From contig NZ_JAOTIF010000001.1 in NCBI RefSeq assembly GCF_025628885.1, forward strand, positions 940,587 through 1,004,586: 64,000 nucleotides of DNA, written 5' to 3'. The stretch comes from Paraflavisolibacter caeni (GTDB lineage: Bacteria; Bacteroidota; Bacteroidia; Chitinophagales; Chitinophagaceae). A program made the position numbers and the translations under genes. The number at the start of each line of letters is the position of its first letter. Positions within the stretch are counted from its first letter, which is position 1. A model generated the notes under the pieces. The model saw only the letters and a list, made by a program, of their open reading frames with translations. It was not told the origin of the DNA and ran no database searches. Below are positions 62,298-64,000 of this stretch, one piece after another.

Positions 62298-64000
62298 ATG
62301 CTTTGTCCAATTAAAGTGATTGATGTCGAATTAAGTGCACCTATAGAAAGTATTACAGGTTTGGATAAATATCTTGGCTTACAAGGCTTAGTGCGTTTAC
62401 ATGGCACTCCGATTGGTTATATCAATGTACCTGTAACAGGAGGTCAGGTTGATGCAAGTATAATAAGTAAAGAAATTCTTGAAAAACATCATACAGCTAT
62501 AATTAATCGTTTGTTGCAAAATGGATTATTGTCCTCTGAAAGTCCGAAAGATTTAAGGATTGAGGACTTATTTAACGTGAAACCACCAGAGCCGACAGGG
62601 ATCATGCCATTTGTAACAGTGGCTGTTTGTACGCGTAACCGCACAACGGACCTTGCCTTATGCCTTGATGCGCTCTGTGGGCTTGATTATCCCCACCTGG
62701 AAATCCTGGTGGTAGACAACGCCCCTTCAACAAATGATACAGCGCTTTTGGTAAAGAATCACTATCCTTCTGTACGCTACATATGCGAACCCAGACCAGG
62801 GCTTAGTTGGGCCAGAAACAGGGCTGTTTTGGAAGCGGAAGGAGAAATCATTGCTTTTACCGATGATGATGTAATTGTAGATGCAGGCTGGGTAAAAGCC
62901 CTGGCAAGTGTGTTTGCTGAAAGCCCGGAGGTGATGGCTGTTACCGGCCTGGTCGTGCCTTACGAATTGGAAACCCAGGCACAGGTATTATTTGAAATGT
63001 ACGGAGGATTTGGTAAAGGGTTTCAACGAAAGTCCTGGAGTTTGCCAGGTGAAAAAGATAAGAGAGCCGCTACATTATTTGGTTGTGCAGGACAGTTTGG
63101 TACCGGAGCCAATATGGCCCTCCACCGGCGCTTGTTTGATCAAATTGGTCTTTTTGATCCTGCTCTGGATGTTGGCACCGTGACAAATGGTGGCGGGGAT
63201 ATAGAAATGTTTTTTAGAGTATTGAAAGAAGGCTATGAGCTGGTATATGAACCCAGAGCCCTGGTACGCCACCGGCACCGGCGCGAGATCAGTAAATTAT
63301 ATACACAAATTACCAATAATGGTGTGGGTTTATATGCGTTCTGGGTTCGAAGTGCAAAAGGGTATCCTGAGGAGCGGTGGGCTTTTATTCGTTTAGGGCT
63401 ATGGTGGTTGCGTTGGTGGCATTTAAGACGTCTGTTTAACTCATATCTGATTCCTACCCAGTTTCCGCGGGATTTGATCACAGCTGAGCTGAAAGGGTTC
63501 TTTTCCGGAATGAACCGTTATCAGAAGGCCTGCCGGATAGCAAACCAAATGATGCTCCCTGATGAAAAGCTAAAGTTTACAAATCCTGTTTTAAAACAAG
63601 CTGAAATAGAATTAAAGGAAAATGTGGCTATACGGACCGTGGAAATCAATCAGCCTCTGAAGCCAATTGTGGACATAAAAGGGTATTTGGAAGTACAAGT
63701 TTTTGTTCATTTCAATAGCTGTTTGATAGGAAGTATAAATTTTTTAAATAAAAATGATCACATTAGCCAATACGAATTAGCTGATGCGATCACCCGTCAT
63801 TTTAGTGTTTCAATTTTAAAGGTGGGTCGTAATATCAATAATGAAAGTGCATGGAACCACGCCCTTCATGCAATAAAGAATCATTACTTGATAAAAAAAC
63901 AACCAGGCAGTTCTATTCCCGGTCTTTCTCCGGAAGTAAAGGTGTCTATAGTTGTGGCCACCTACGACCGGCCAGAGGATCTGAGCCAGTGCCTCCGCAG
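62298..64000 (+). CDS. Tandem GT2 glycosyltransferase with accessory modules, 3' end beyond window
   Basis: The frame is open from the ATG at 62298 to the end of the window (567 codons visible, no stop). Residues 1-75 are the accessory module (KVIDVELSAPIESIT, GLVRLHGTPIGYINVPVTGG). Residues about 110-400 are a GT-A domain (VTVAVCTRNRTTDLALCL, LVVDNAPSTNDT, FTDDDVIVD, GGDIEMFFRVLKEGYE, RHRHRREISKLY). A second copy of the module follows at about 438-507 (TVEINQPLKPIVDI, VHFNSCLIGSINF), and at about 550 a second GT2 domain begins (VSIVVATYDRPEDLSQCL). It is thus a two-catalytic-domain enzyme that could add two sugars in turn. Rest not visible. Confidence 0.85.
   Translation, partial: MLCPIKVIDVELSAPIESITGLDKYLGLQGLVRLHGTPIGYINVPVTGGQVDASIISKEILEKHHTAIINRLLQNGLLSSESPKDLRIEDLFNVKPPEPTGIMPFVTVAVCTRNRTTDLALCLDALCGLDYPHLEILVVDNAPSTNDTALLVKNHYPSVRYICEPRPGLSWARNRAVLEAEGEIIAFTDDDVIVDAGWVKALASVFAESPEVMAVTGLVVPYELETQAQVLFEMYGGFGKGFQRKSWSLPGEKDKRAATLFGCAGQFGTGANMALHRRLFDQIGLFDPALDVGTVTNGGGDIEMFFRVLKEGYELVYEPRALVRHRHRREISKLYTQITNNGVGLYAFWVRSAKGYPEERWAFIRLGLWWLRWWHLRRLFNSYLIPTQFPRDLITAELKGFFSGMNRYQKACRIANQMMLPDEKLKFTNPVLKQAEIELKENVAIRTVEINQPLKPIVDIKGYLEVQVFVHFNSCLIGSINFLNKNDHISQYELADAITRHFSVSILKVGRNINNESAWNHALHAIKNHYLIKKQPGSSIPGLSPEVKVSIVVATYDRPEDLSQCLR

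Noticed and set aside
62992..63183. Short plus-strand frame near the end
   Set aside because: It is a shadow of the long GT2 frame that runs from 62298 to the window edge.
1..64000. tRNA, rRNA, insertion sequences, integrases, phage or CRISPR-Cas genes
   Set aside because: I looked and saw no cloverleaf-like segment, transposase, integrase or terminal inverted repeats that I could support.

Overview
The window looks like chromosomal DNA of a Bacteroidota species, most likely of the Chitinophagaceae type. The evidence is low G+C, a TonB-dependent receptor, type IX secretion (T9SS) C-terminal sorting domains on very large mosaic surface proteins, near absence of Shine-Dalgarno sequences, a Bacteroidota-type promoter (TTG-N19-TAATTTTG) before pfkA, Crp/Fnr regulators ending in a QY-LAS-LG-T-EYLS recognition helix, and a UpxY/NusG-like antiterminator in a capsule locus. 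The species is not determined.

Layout. 1-3.7 kb: the 3' end of a TonB-dependent receptor, then a convergent glycolytic pair pfkA-pyk. 3.8-10.5 kb: an RmlD-like reductase, a repeat-rich spacer, a Crp-family regulator, an MFS transporter-radical SAM-Crp operon, and an AhpD-like gene sharing promoter sequence with that operon. 10.5-18.2 kb: a secreted parallel beta-helix protein, a spacer with a broken PepSY-protein tail, a small beta-rich protein with a TPR-adenylate cyclase, and a large secreted (alpha/alpha)-type putative polysaccharide-active protein with a discoidin domain. 18.8-34.6 kb: three T9SS-exported mosaic proteins built from malectin-like, CBM96/DNRLRE, Ig-like and beta-propeller modules. 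Between the second and third, on the opposite strand, lies a Wzm/Wzt ABC exporter pair. 35.1-56.3 kb: a capsule/exopolysaccharide locus with Wza, Wzc, UpxY, an MsbA/PglK-like ABC transporter, glycosyltransferases, a bifunctional CDP-ribitol synthase, LicD, pyruvyl transferase, FrhB-like protein, hexapeptide acyltransferase, putative Wzy, UDP-GlcNAc 2-epimerase, and convergently a WecG/TagA transferase and the initiating polyprenyl-phosphate sugar transferase. 57.1 kb to the end: a tandem family of five GT2 genes, four of which carry a shared roughly 75-residue accessory module. The last gene runs off the window.

How it fits together. The sugar genes describe a lipid-linked glycan started by a WcaJ-type transferase and extended by a WecG/TagA enzyme, probably with ManNAc made by the epimerase. 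It is then decorated with ribitol phosphate (CDP-ribitol synthase plus LicD, the same enzyme pairing used in human dystroglycan glycosylation), pyruvate and acyl groups. No Wzx flippase was found; the PglK-like ABC transporter is the best candidate for that step. A teichoic-acid-like, ribitol-phosphate-containing glycopolymer in a Gram-negative Bacteroidota is the most interesting inference here. The GT2-associated accessory module and the modular fusion among the T9SS proteins are the next most interesting.
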